A stretch of DNA of 42,077 nucleotides from Streptomyces sp. ISL-87 (GTDB lineage: Bacteria; Actinomycetota; Actinomycetes; Streptomycetales; Streptomycetaceae), in NCBI RefSeq assembly GCF_018614095.1, contig NZ_JAGGOY010000078.1, positions 9,259-51,335 on the forward strand, written 5' to 3'. Made by a program: the position numbers and the translations under genes. This document shows, piece after piece, positions 25,271 through 33,663 of the stretch (within the stretch, counting starts at the first letter, position 1; each line of letters opens with the position of its first letter). Below the pieces are notes generated by a model that ran no database searches, had not been told where the DNA came from, and saw nothing but the letters and a program-made list of their open reading frames with translations.

Positions 25271-25315
25271 ACCAGACCAGACCAGACCAGACCAGACCAG
25301 ACCAGACCAGACCAG
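25271..25315. repeat. Nine perfect ACCAG repeats
   Basis: (ACCAG)9 lies in the 3' untranslated region of the small basic protein, before its terminator. A perfect 5-base microsatellite of this length is a likely slippage hot spot. Confidence 0.97.
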
Positions 25316-25364
25316 ACCTGTGCCTGCCCTGCCCTTATCCCCCATTCCCGCGTCGTCGTGACGC

Positions 25365-25396
25365 AGCCCTTCCGGCTTCGGCCGGGAGGGCTTTTT
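25365..25396 (+). terminator. Rho-independent terminator
   Basis: Stem AGCCCTTCCGGC, loop TTCG, stem GCCGGGAGGGCT (one G-T pair) followed by TTTT. A textbook intrinsic terminator for the preceding small gene. Confidence 0.85.
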
Positions 25397-25437
25397 GCTG
25401 CCACTGCCCGGGCGTCCCCTCCCGCGTAGATCACACA

Positions 25438-25487
25438 ACAGGCCGCAGTGCTCCCCACCCTTGACGGTGTGAAGCCCTGCGGCCTGT
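25438..25487. terminator. Hairpin, probably the original tRNA-Arg terminator
   Basis: Arms ACAGGCCGCAG (25438-25448) and CTGCGGCCTGT (25477-25487) are perfect. On the minus strand they follow the tRNA 3' fragment at 25498-25540, where the intact tRNA would have ended before the element inserted. Confidence 0.5.
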
Positions 25488-25497
25488 GTCGATCACG

Positions 25498-25540
25498 GTG
25501 CCCCCGGCAGGATTCGAACCTGCGACACCCGCTTTAGGAG
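25498..25540 (-). repeat. Attachment-site copy (3' part of tRNA-Arg)
   Basis: These 43 bases are identical to 33663-33705, the 3' portion of the tRNA-Arg(CCT) gene from the anticodon loop to one base past the discriminator. Here the anticodon and 5' half are absent, so this is not a tRNA gene. Such exact 3'-tRNA duplications are left by tyrosine recombinases at the far end of an integrated element. Confidence 0.92.
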
Positions 25541-26040
25541 CATGATCATACGTTTACTGATCAGTCCTCCGCAGGCTTGATGTTTTGCTGTTTTTGCAGG
25601 TCGGTCGCCTGATGAGGACAGTTGGGGTAGTGATCTTTCGCGATCCTTCGCGGGGCTTCTTGGTCCTGCTGTTCCCATCAGGTTCCCAACTGAGGTCGTG
25701 GGGACTGGGCTTCGAGGGTCGGCAAAAGCGTCTACGCAGGTCCGTTGCCCAGCCGGGTTCCATTGAGCACCGCAGATACTTTGGGAGGCACGACCAGGCT
25801 CGCTCCCTCGGCCCGGGAGTTGAGCCAGTGGCCGTTTCCGCAGGTCAGCTGCCTGACTGCAGGCTAGCTCGTTCTTGCTCCGTTCGGGAACTGCTCAGCC
25901 TGGGTCGCCTCCCGGCGCGCTTCCTGGATGATCTGTTCGAACTCGGCGGGCGGCGAGGAGACGGCTGCCGGACGGCGGTTTCCGGCGCGCTTCCATCCGG
26001 ATGCCATGTTCCCCGTACAGGGGCGGTGACTGCGACCGGG
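25541..26040. other. Non-coding/decayed left end of the element
   Basis: 500 bases, lower in GC than the chromosome near the repeat. Contains the paired GTTCCCA motif (25671-25688) and no convincing full gene. One short minus-strand frame, 25864-26007 (47 aa, MASGWKRAGNRRPAAVSS start, FEQIIQEARREATQAEQF end), has coding-like third positions and follows the ATPase; it may be a small gene or a fragment. Confidence 0.5.
25671..25688. promoter_or_regulatory. Paired GTTCCCA repeat, left end (candidate integrase arm site)
   Basis: GTTCCCA-TCAG-GTTCCCA, two direct copies 11 bases apart, 131 bases inside the left 43-bp repeat. The same arrangement and spacing appears 70 bases inside the right repeat. 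Integrase arm-type sites are commonly short direct repeats flanking the core. Confidence 0.45.
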
Positions 26041-27510
26041 TCAGTCGCCGTAGTAGAGGCGAACTGGATCGATCAGCTGGATGGCGGGGTCGTTCTCGGC
26101 GAGGTGGCGCAGTTCGTCGGTGAAGCCGGTGCCGCTGTAGCACTGCAGCCGGGTGACGTCGGTGGCGGTGCCGCGCGCGGTGAGGAGAGCACGGATGTGC
26201 TGGAGACGTTCGAGGTGGCCCTTTCCCATGACGTCGTTCCATTTGGCTTCGCCGATGGCGAGTAGTGTTTCGCGGCCGCTGTCGGTCTCGCCATGGACCG
26301 CGACGTCGACTTCGTGGCTGGTCTTCGCGGCAGGATCGTTGACGGTCCCGCTGGCGACCCTTGTGACCTGCCCGCCGTGGGTTGCGGGGGACGCGTGCCA
26401 GCGGGCCCATTCGCGGCAGACCTGTTCGAAGTGCGGGCCGACGACCTTGCTGCGGAAGGTGGACTGGGTGCGGCGCCAGACGGCGGGGGCGCGTCCGGGG
26501 CGTTCCAGATCGCCCCAGGCGGGGCGCATGACCGCGTGGTAGAAGGCGATGAGAGGTTCGGCGATGCGGTAGGCGGAGCGGTTGCGGCGGAAGGCGTCGG
26601 CCTCGTGGGTGATCATGCCGACGTCTTGGAGGACGCTGAGCGGGTGGGCGAGGTCGGTGGACTTGCGGCCGAGGTAGTCGGCGATGCCGCCGCGTGCGGC
26701 GTTTCCGGCGGCGATGGCGGCCAGGACGGAGTGGTAGAGCGCGGTGTCGTGGAGTTCGGGTTCCTCTGCGAGCAGGTAGCGGGCCTCGCGGAAGAGCGGA
26801 CGGGCGGGATTGAGGACGGCGCGGGTGACCCAGGCGTCGAAGTCGTGGGGCCCGGCGGGGGCGTCGCCCTGGGTGAACTCGCGGCGGTAGGCGGGGGTGC
26901 CGCCGACGATGGCGTGGGTGAGCAGTGCGGTGCGCGGGTCGGTGATCTCCCAGAACTCGGCGGCGAGGCGGAAGTCCAGGGTGGGGACGACAAGTTCCAG
27001 GCCGGCGCGGCCGCGCAGCGGGGCGTTGCCGGCGAGGAGTCCGCCCATGAAGGACAGTGCGGAGCCGCACAGCAGGAGCCGTACGGGGGTGTTGGTGTGC
27101 TGGGCGGCGGGGTCGAGGGCGCGCTGGATGATCGAGGGGAGGGCGGGGGAGGCCTTGGCGAGGAAGGGGAATTCGTCGATGACCGCGACGGTGGGGCCGC
27201 CCCTGTCGGCGATGCGCATGAGCTCGGTGACTGCCTCGTCCCAGTGGGCGAAGCGGAACGGGGTGGGCTGGCTGCGGTGGCGGGCGAGGGCTTCGCCGAA
27301 CTGGCGCAGGGCGTCGGTTTCGGTGGTCTCGGTGGCGGTGAACATGAAGCCGCCGCTTGCCCGTGTGACGGCGTCCAGGAGGAAGGTCTTGCCCTGGCGG
27401 CGGCGGCCGGAGACCACGCCGAGGGTGGCGCGCGGGCCGGGCAGGGCGGCGAAGCGGGTCAGCTCGGCCCACTCGAAGTCGCGGTCGAACATCTCGGCGG
27501 GTTTATCCAC
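26041..27510 (-). CDS. ATP-binding protein: archaeal-type ATPase with DUF234-like nuclease domain
   Basis: 489 aa. N-terminal P-loop ATPase: Walker A GRRRQGKT (35-42), Walker B VAVIDEF (108-114), sensor region LLLCGSALSFM. A winged-helix middle (KSTDLAHPLSVLQDVGMI) is followed by a C-terminal domain with EVDVAVHGE (from residue 400) and LLAIGEAKWND (E421, K423), the spacing of a PD-(D/E)xK nuclease core as in DUF234 proteins. Family members are common in mobile and defence-like loci but their targets are largely unknown. GTG start, AGGGGTG 5 bases upstream; a perfect TATAAT lies 30 bases upstream. Confidence 0.85.
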   Translation of the reverse strand: MDKPAEMFDRDFEWAELTRFAALPGPRATLGVVSGRRRQGKTFLLDAVTRASGGFMFTATETTETDALRQFGEALARHRSQPTPFRFAHWDEAVTELMRIADRGGPTVAVIDEFPFLAKASPALPSIIQRALDPAAQHTNTPVRLLLCGSALSFMGGLLAGNAPLRGRAGLELVVPTLDFRLAAEFWEITDPRTALLTHAIVGGTPAYRREFTQGDAPAGPHDFDAWVTRAVLNPARPLFREARYLLAEEPELHDTALYHSVLAAIAAGNAARGGIADYLGRKSTDLAHPLSVLQDVGMITHEADAFRRNRSAYRIAEPLIAFYHAVMRPAWGDLERPGRAPAVWRRTQSTFRSKVVGPHFEQVCREWARWHASPATHGGQVTRVASGTVNDPAAKTSHEVDVAVHGETDSGRETLLAIGEAKWNDVMGKGHLERLQHIRALLTARGTATDVTRLQCYSGTGFTDELRHLAENDPAIQLIDPVRLYYGD

Positions 27511-27545
27511 TGCACACCCCTGTATGGATAGGTGCGCTTATTATA
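27503..27545 (-). promoter_or_regulatory. Promoter region of the ATPase gene with a dyad
   Basis: On the minus strand a perfect TATAAT (27540-27545) lies in an AT-rich island, about 30 bases before the GTG start; no good -35 is visible. Between them TATCCA (27504-27509) and TGGATA (27524-27529) form a spaced inverted repeat overlapping the ribosome site and start, a plausible operator. Regulator unknown. Confidence 0.45.
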
Positions 27546-27997
27546 TCTGGACTTATTCGAGAGTGTTTTCTATGCGGGCGCGCCCGGCGTTGTCCAGGGG
27601 GCGCGCGCCGCATCGGCGGGCTGCCAGCCGCGGTGTCACACCGCGTGCAGTACCTCATTGCCTGCCGCCAGTACCGCGCGACCCATGCCCGCCTTGGTGA
27701 ACGGGCGGCGGCCCGCCCCAGAGCGGCTTCGCGACGCGCCGTGTCGGCGGGCGGGATGGCACACACCTTGTCCATGGCCTCGTCGAGCAGGTCGGCGACG
27801 GTCCGCGGGCCGCGCGGACGCGGTACGGACGCCCTGCTGCCCACCCCCAGAAGGGGTCGCCGCAGTCGCAGCCGCCGAACTCGAACGCGGCACCGAAGGC
27901 CCATTCCTACTCCGCCCGGGCACGTTGCCGTGCATCGCGCTGCCGAGCGTAGTGGCCAGGGCCGCATGCTCTCCCGGGGGTGCGCTTGAATGACCGC
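27546..27997 (-). pseudogene. Decayed reading frame upstream of the ATPase
   Basis: About 450 bases without an intact gene. On the minus strand RTVADLLDEAMDKVCAIPPA and DTARREAALGRAAAR (about 27700-27830) have coding composition; a shift of frame near 27702 then gives FTKAGMGRAVLAAGNEVLHA and a stop at 27636. The two pieces together look like the C-terminal part of a lost gene. The source family is not recognised. Confidence 0.4.
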
Positions 27998-28819
27998 ATG
28001 GCTGTGGTCATGGACGAGGAGACGGTCTACGCGTTCGCCGACGACACCGAGGTCACTGAGGGACGGACCTTGCTCGCCGACGGTGCGGTGATCGAGGCGG
28101 AGAGCGAGCCCCGCGGTATCTGCGGCCTGGTGCGGGACGGTTCGGGCGCCGCCTGTGGTGTCTGGGTGCGGGTCGTGGGGCGGGAGCTGACGGCGGAGTG
28201 CGACGGCTCGTGCAACCCGGCATCAGGACGCTTGTGCCGACATGCCGTCGCACTCTCCCTGCACGCCATCGAACGGGGCATGTCCTGGCAGGCCGTGCCT
28301 GTCGACGACACTCGCCGTACCCCCGGCGAAGCCCTGGACGCACTCACCGCCGTGGAGAAGGCCGCGGTGCTGGACCGGCTGCTGGATGCTCGCCCCGAAC
28401 TGTTCGCGGAAGCCGATCAGTTGGCCGTACACGTGCTGGCCCCGCGGGCCCGCGCCGAACTGACCGCCCTTCAGGAGAAGACGGCGAGCGAGGTTGAGCA
28501 GGCCCTGCGTACCCTGGACATCACCCATCTGAGCACCGGCTATCGCGCGGGCTTCGGGTACACCGATGTGTACGAGGCCGCGAGCCGTCTAATCGAGCCG
28601 GTCATTGAACGGTACGAGGCCGATGTCCGTCGCCGACTGGCGCTCGGCATGCCCGACGCGGCTGAGGCCGTGGCCCTCGGCGTACTCGACGGCCTGGACG
28701 CCTGCGAAGGCGACTACGACGGCGACGAGGTGCTGTGCTACGCCGGGGAGGGCCTCGCCGAGACCTACGGGTACAAAATCCGCGAACTGATGCTCACCGC
28801 AGGCCGAGCCGTGGATTAG
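27998..28819 (+). CDS. SWIM zinc-finger protein
   Basis: 273 aa from ATG 27998 (GTG 27980 is possible). The zinc site is CDGSC...LCRHAVAL: Cys68, Cys72, Cys80, His82, a SWIM-like CxnCxnCxH arrangement. The rest is helical and acidic: EALDALTAVEKAAVLDRLLD, ASEVEQALRTLDI, FGYTDVYEAASRLIEPVIER. SWIM domains bind DNA or protein and accompany SWI2/SNF2 helicases or stand alone; no helicase is adjacent here. Divergent from the ATPase region and convergent with the next gene. Confidence 0.75.
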   Translation: MAVVMDEETVYAFADDTEVTEGRTLLADGAVIEAESEPRGICGLVRDGSGAACGVWVRVVGRELTAECDGSCNPASGRLCRHAVALSLHAIERGMSWQAVPVDDTRRTPGEALDALTAVEKAAVLDRLLDARPELFAEADQLAVHVLAPRARAELTALQEKTASEVEQALRTLDITHLSTGYRAGFGYTDVYEAASRLIEPVIERYEADVRRRLALGMPDAAEAVALGVLDGLDACEGDYDGDEVLCYAGEGLAETYGYKIRELMLTAGRAVD

Positions 28820-28842
28820 GCCCGCCCTGCCCTTCATGTGTC

Positions 28843-29370
28843 TCACCGCACAGCCGAGGGCTTCGCGCGGTCGCGCGTTGTTTTGGGATGCTTTCGGCCG
28901 ACAAGCGACGGCGGAACGAGCAACCTGGTGAGATTCCCGGACGGTGCCGCCTCTGTGCAGCGGAGCGGTTCCGTCATGGCCACGGCCCCGTTCGGGGCGG
29001 GATCGGGGAAGCGTGGATCCCGAGTCTGGACACTCGCGCCGTCGTAGATGTAGCTGCCCATCGGCTTCTTCTCGCTGTCCAGCGTCCAGCGGACGGCGTG
29101 CTCGTGGTCAGCGAGCCCGGTGCGCTGTTGATCGTGAAGGAGTCCGTGTGCGCGGGCGTACTCGTCGAGGTCATCGATCGCGAACAGGTCGCTTCGCCAG
29201 GAGCCCGGCCATACGGCGAACAGCTGGGACTCCCCGCTGCGAGCCCGCTCGTAAGTACCGGTATCAACGCCGTGGGACACCGTTCCGTCCTTGGCTACTT
29301 CGATGTAGCACAGCGTCTTCGCGGTGTATGGGAAGTCCCTGCCGACAGCAGCCGCGCTGCGGGGTTCCAT
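28843..29370 (-). CDS. Hypothetical protein of the element
   Basis: 175 aa. ATG start with GAAGGAG 5 bases upstream. Reads KTLCYIEVAKDGTVSHGVDT, LFAVWPGSWRSDLFAIDDLD, EYARAHGLLHDQQRTGLADH, then a basic disordered tail (PPSLVGRKHPKTTRDRAKPS). No signal peptide, membrane span or catalytic motif seen. Not recognised. The 378 bases up to the next start hold a short hydrophobic fragment (WLIGAAAFLCGAGG, near 29513) lacking a start codon and nothing else I can support. Confidence 0.6.
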   Translation of the reverse strand: MEPRSAAAVGRDFPYTAKTLCYIEVAKDGTVSHGVDTGTYERARSGESQLFAVWPGSWRSDLFAIDDLDEYARAHGLLHDQQRTGLADHEHAVRWTLDSEKKPMGSYIYDGASVQTRDPRFPDPAPNGAVAMTEPLRCTEAAPSGNLTRLLVPPSLVGRKHPKTTRDRAKPSAVR

Positions 29371-29832
29371 GCTGCTCCTTCGGGCTGGCGGTGTCAGGCC
29401 CACTGGCGCCACAGACCAGGGCCTCAAGGTGATCCTGGCATGAGACGGAACTCGGCGAGGGGGCTTTGCGAACTGTTATCGCGGAGCGAGGAGGAGCGCG
29501 TGTGACAGTGGCTCATTGGCGCTGCCGCATTCCTGTGTGGCGCCGGCGGTTTGTGCTACTTGATCCGCCGACCGTTCAAGCCGCCCTAGCACTGTCTACG
29601 CCCGGCTCACGTCTTTGTGCGCCATTGTCACCGGGCTTGCGCCCGGGTAACCTGCCGCTAGCCATGCGGACCCGGGCTGAAGTGCTGGGTCTGACAGCAA
29701 CCCACCTTTGACCATGCGAACGAGCATGTAGCTCAGACGACACGTCGATTGGCATGGTTTCCCCATTACTTGTGGCGGTATCGGCGCGTGCTTGTGCTGG
29801 TGCTGCTTCTGAGACGTGATGTGAGACAGGAA

Positions 29833-30552
29833 ATGATTCATTCGTTCATTGCGCACACGAGTCCGGGGCGGAGCAGAGTATTCGCCCTTGTCAAAGGTCC
29901 TCGCGACGAGTTGGAGGCGGTGACCACACTGGGAGCGGGCGATCTCCATCTGACCGAGGAACTGGTCGATGCGCTCAACTGCTTCCTGGCCGACCGGGAC
30001 GAGACTGCTCTCGGAGTGGTGCTGGATCGAGTCCCGAAGCCTGTGCGCATGGCCGCGCAACAATATCTCAAGGACAAGTGCGCACCGATGCTTGGAGCCT
30101 TCACCGGGTTCGGGCCGATCGACGTGGTTCGCCCTGCTGTCTACTTCAGCGATATCGATGATGAACTCGAGGAGTACCTTGAGGGCGCGTACATGATCGG
30201 GCTCGGCATTCGCATGTCGAACGAGCGCGGCAGCGATGGAGACGTCGACTGGGTTATGCAATTGCTCAGCGACGAGGTCTCCGTGCCAGCCAGCGCCGAG
30301 CCTCGCACGTGGGCGCTTCCCGCGGAAGCGAAGCTCCTGCAAACCTGGACGAGTAAGCGGCCGACTGGCGGTATCGGCCCCGTTCGTAGCGCGCTCAATG
30401 TGGCGGAGGATGCGAGCGCCGAGGGGCGTTGGGTAAGGATCCATACGTTGCTTCACAGCGACCGCGATGTCGACTTCGAGGGCAACGGATCCTCGGAGTT
30501 CGTCGTCGACGTCTTCGATGCGCCCATCCCACTGCAGCACTTGGATGAGTAG
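29833..30552 (+). CDS. Hypothetical protein of the element
   Basis: 239 aa if started at ATG 29833; the open frame extends upstream to a TTG at 29749 but through a hydrophobic, Arg-rich stretch that is less coding-like. Content: FALVKGPRDELEAVTTLGAG, TEELVDALNCFLADRDETAL, VLDRVPKPVRMAAQQYLKDK, a very acidic FSDIDDELEEYLEGAYMIG, and C-terminal SSEFVVDVFDAPIPLQHLDE. GC is clearly lower than in chromosomal genes. Not recognised. A strong hairpin follows its stop immediately. Confidence 0.55.
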   Translation: MIHSFIAHTSPGRSRVFALVKGPRDELEAVTTLGAGDLHLTEELVDALNCFLADRDETALGVVLDRVPKPVRMAAQQYLKDKCAPMLGAFTGFGPIDVVRPAVYFSDIDDELEEYLEGAYMIGLGIRMSNERGSDGDVDWVMQLLSDEVSVPASAEPRTWALPAEAKLLQTWTSKRPTGGIGPVRSALNVAEDASAEGRWVRIHTLLHSDRDVDFEGNGSSEFVVDVFDAPIPLQHLDE

Positions 30553-30610
30553 GCCGGCCGTACTGCCGCACCCAACGGCCGTTGCCGCTGGGTGCGGCAG
30601 TACGGCCGGC
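30553..30610. terminator. Perfect 22-bp stem hairpin
   Basis: 30553-30574 and 30589-30610 are exact complements around a 14-base loop, starting one base after the TAG of the unknown gene and facing the end of the DnaB-like gene. Strong bidirectional terminator. The remaining stretch to 30951 shows no gene. Confidence 0.8.
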
Positions 30611-30951
30611 ACAGTCGCTGGAAGCCGCCGCGGTTCAGCGAGCAGGTCCTGCGGGCTGCCATCGGGCGACTGCGCATAGGCCCTGACAGCGAGAACTCCC
30701 CCTGCGCTCAGCGGGGAACTTCGGCCAGACGCGAGATCGGCGGCAGCGACCAGGTGTCTGCTGGTGCCCAGCGCCAGCCCCCATCAAGATCAGTAGTCGG
30801 TGAGGACAGTGCTGCAGCCCATGGGCGCTCCGAGTTGGGGCGCAAACCCTGGCCTGCCCTGTGGTTCGCGCACGGCGACTCTGATTCACCCGGCTGGGGC
30901 GCCCCGGTGCGCCGTGGGCCAGCACCGCTGACGGTTTCCTGGGGGGCTTGG

Positions 30952-32997
30952 TCACCTGTCAGTTCGGACGAAGCGGCAGAAGGAAGCCTCGAAGTTCAGC
31001 GAGACGGATTCCTTGCACTGCTTACCTCCGACCTTCAAAGCCCGCACAGTGGCTGAGTCGGCATCGGGCAGGCTGGTCCAGTAGACCCCGTCGCGGTGTA
31101 GTTCAACGATGGTGTCGGCGCCGCGTGCGATAGGCGTCGGGACGTGGTGCAGTTCGAGCGGCTCGTCAGGCCCTTCGCTCAACGCTCGAGCTGTGATCAG
31201 AACCGCGAGGTTGTGTTCCTCCGCAATGCGGCGTGCCACGTCCATGCTCAATGCCAGGCCCTCCTCGTCCAGCTGGCTGTAGCTCTGGATCGTGTCGACC
31301 ACCCACAGGGCAAGGCGACCACGCTGCGGTGGGATGACCGTAGTTGCGGCTTCCCGGAAGACCTGTTCAAGCGGGAGCCCGATGGTCGGGGTGTGCCAGC
31401 CTGGCACCCTGACTGAGGACTCTGATGCGCGGCGACGCACGGAGTCGAAGTCCACCGTGTCGGCGGGGTATCGCAGATCTGCTCCGCATGTGGCGCTGAC
31501 GAGCTTCCGCTCGATCGCGGACGAGTTGATCTCGCAGGTGCTGAAGACGGTGAGTCGTTCGGCTGTGGCATTGTGCAGCGCGATGTTCAGCGCCATCGTC
31601 GAGCGGCCGGCAGTCGGCACGGACACGATCGCGGTGACCGTCCCAGGCTCCAGCTTCAGGAGGTCGTTGACGTCCGGCCACGGAGTGGCACCGGGAATCT
31701 TGCCGAGGTCGATCCAGGTGCCTTCCTCATCGATGCCAGGCACCGGGTGCGGTACTTCCTCGGAGCCCTCGTCCTCTGTGCCCTCGGCGGCGTTTTCAGC
31801 GGGCCAGGCGTGCAAGGGGACCTGCGCGTCGCGGGATGCCACCTGCATCATGTCTGGCTGCCACATCACCTTGCTGAAGAACGTCTCCCCGATGGCCGAG
31901 AGAGGGAGATTCCAGGGACGACCGAAGGGCTTGACGTCCCAGCCGTTGGCGCGGGCCCTGTCGGCGCTGGCGCTGATGCGCCCGATGGTGCTGTTGGCGG
32001 CTTGCCGCTTGTTCACTCCGCCACGCTGGTAGTAGGCGGCGGAGTCCTTGGCCGCCCGGTAGATGAAGTTGAAGACCTGGCCGAGGCTGAAGGTGCTCAG
32101 GGCGTCCTGGAGGGCGGTGCGGGTCCCCTCGCCCTGGTTCATCTCAAGGTGGTGCTCGCCGAGCTTCATCGCGAGGTAGTCCTGTGCGTCCGCCAGCACC
32201 AGCTCGTCCCATAGGTCGCGCCACTGGCCCGCCCAGGAGGTCGGCCACGGGCCTTCCCGGAAGGTGCGGTTCAGAGCCTGGAGGAGGCGGGGGTGCCGAT
32301 CAGTGAGCTCGTTGGCCTGGCCCATGAGGTAGTAGCTGACGCGGCCGAGGTAGAAGGAATCGCTCAGTTCCCCTTCGTCGTCCAGGGCGAAGGCATCGAG
32401 GTGCGAGTCCGGGTGCACTTTGAGCCGGCGCGGCACAGCCTTCAGAAGCCCACGCTCGAAGTTGTACCGAAGCTGCTCGGGACCCCAACGGCGCTCCTTC
32501 GGCCAGATGTCGGTGGGAGACGTCAGCCCGGCGTCTTCGACTGCCGGGTCGCTGAAGAGGACATGCAGCGCGATGGCCTCGAAAAGGGTGAGGTCGGTGG
32601 GCTCCAAGTCGGGGCCGTTCAGGATGGGGTACTGCTCGTAGACCTCGGAGCGGCGCCGTGCCTTCTGTTCCATGACCCGCGCGGCGCGCTCCTCCACTTC
32701 GCGTTCGTGGCAGCTCGGGCACTTCCAGCTCGGGAAACGGAGGGCTTGGGTGAGGTCGCTGCGGCTGGACACGGCGTAGGGGTTCTCGCAAGACTCGCAC
32801 AACAAGTCGGCCAGGTAGGCCGTGCCGGCCTGCTGGGCGATGCGGGTCATCTGCTGCGGCTTCAGCCCGTACTCCGCGCGGATGGCGGTGACGGTCTGGG
32901 CCCACGTCTCACCGTCTTCGTTGAGTCGCCAATACGCCTCGAAGGCCGCCGCCTCAACGGCATCGTCCGTGAGCACTTCGAGTTCGAGCTGGGCCAC
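30952..32997 (-). CDS. Zinc-ribbon protein with degenerate DnaB/RecA-like ATPase domain
   Basis: 681 aa from GTG 32997, which has AGGGGGG at good spacing (an upstream GTG at 33081 lacks one). N-terminal region: CESC (67-70) and CPSC (93-96), a likely zinc ribbon. A long helical middle (about 100-420) has no recognised fold. The C-terminal domain resembles replicative DnaB helicases: TAIVSVPTAGRSTMALNIAL (Walker A region, but AGRST at 463-467 instead of GKS/T), LALWVVDTIQSYSQ (Walker B with Asp568 and Gln571) and IARGADTIVELHRD near the end. The Arg for Lys change in Walker A predicts weak or no ATP hydrolysis. Could be a replication, recruitment or defence factor of the element. Confidence 0.7.
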   Translation of the reverse strand: MAQLELEVLTDDAVEAAAFEAYWRLNEDGETWAQTVTAIRAEYGLKPQQMTRIAQQAGTAYLADLLCESCENPYAVSSRSDLTQALRFPSWKCPSCHEREVEERAARVMEQKARRRSEVYEQYPILNGPDLEPTDLTLFEAIALHVLFSDPAVEDAGLTSPTDIWPKERRWGPEQLRYNFERGLLKAVPRRLKVHPDSHLDAFALDDEGELSDSFYLGRVSYYLMGQANELTDRHPRLLQALNRTFREGPWPTSWAGQWRDLWDELVLADAQDYLAMKLGEHHLEMNQGEGTRTALQDALSTFSLGQVFNFIYRAAKDSAAYYQRGGVNKRQAANSTIGRISASADRARANGWDVKPFGRPWNLPLSAIGETFFSKVMWQPDMMQVASRDAQVPLHAWPAENAAEGTEDEGSEEVPHPVPGIDEEGTWIDLGKIPGATPWPDVNDLLKLEPGTVTAIVSVPTAGRSTMALNIALHNATAERLTVFSTCEINSSAIERKLVSATCGADLRYPADTVDFDSVRRRASESSVRVPGWHTPTIGLPLEQVFREAATTVIPPQRGRLALWVVDTIQSYSQLDEEGLALSMDVARRIAEEHNLAVLITARALSEGPDEPLELHHVPTPIARGADTIVELHRDGVYWTSLPDADSATVRALKVGGKQCKESVSLNFEASFCRFVRTDR

Positions 32998-33599
32998 GTT
33001 CCCCCCTGGGTGTTGTCGGCAGGCGTCAAGTATTTCGGGTCTGCCCACAGCTGAGGGGCGTTTTAGCCGCGCGGACTGCACTGACCTGCACCGGAGAGTG
33101 ATGTTCCGTTCTCCGGTAGGAAGGCCGTGATGGCGGTGCGCCGTGGCAGACCGTCTCCGTTTCGGAGGTCATCACCCAGGACGGCCTGCGCCGGGCGGCT
33201 TGTGAAGTCGTCGAGGCTGCGGAAGGCGTTCTCGGCATCTCGAACGGGGGATCGTCGCACTATCCCACCCCAGGGCGGCCACGTCCGAACTGCGCCACCT
33301 CGGCATCGGTCTGCGAGCCGTGACGCGCGGAGCGGGGCTTGGCTACGCCGTCGAAGACAAGGCCGGTTCATGTGCCAAGGCCGGAAAGACGGCAGTTTGT
33401 GTAGCCCGCGGCGGGACGACGGTCCGCGAATCGCCCTGCCGCTGACTACGACGTCGCTCAACATCGCCCCAAAAGGAGTCTGCCAGGACAGTAGTACCTC
33501 ACAGGGCATGGCAAAACTGCTCAAAGTTCCCGCGGCTTGATAGGCGCAAAGTTACCCTGAGTCACTCCTCGTGTCGTTCCCACCTCGTTCCCAGTAGGT
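32998..33599. other. Non-coding/decayed right end of the element
   Basis: About 600 bases before the right repeat. Coding-like patches without starts or with stops: SELRHLGIGLRAVTRGAGLG and VITQDGLRRAACEVVEAAEG, in different frames. These may be fragments of one lost gene. No integrase motif (R...HxxR...Y) is visible in any frame. Confidence 0.45.
33576..33593. promoter_or_regulatory. Paired GTTCCCA repeat, right end (candidate integrase arm site)
   Basis: GTTCCCA-CCTC-GTTCCCA, same orientation and same 11-base period as the pair at 25671-25688, 70 bases inside the right 43-bp repeat. Confidence 0.45.
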
Positions 33600-33635
33600 A
33601 CAAAAACGACCCTCCGTGGCACTCACGGAGGGTCG
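33599..33635 (-). terminator. Intrinsic terminator supplied by the element to the tRNA
   Basis: On the minus strand, CGACCCTCCGT, a 7-base loop, ACGGAGGGTCG, then TTTTTG. It begins 28 bases after the 3' end of tRNA-Arg and lies inside the element. Confidence 0.85.
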
Positions 33636-33663
33636 ATATGTCCTATTATCTGGTACTTTCTTG

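Noticed and set aside
24908..25458. Minus-strand frames with repeated SGLVW peptide
   Set aside because: Result of the ACCAG microsatellite read on the other strand; not a gene.
25498..25540. A second tRNA-Arg gene
   Set aside because: Only the 3' part from the anticodon loop on is present; no D arm or 5' acceptor strand.
33063..33540. Open frames at the right end of the element as an integrase
   Set aside because: No R-H-R-Y catalytic pattern and no ribosome site; composition is not gene-like.
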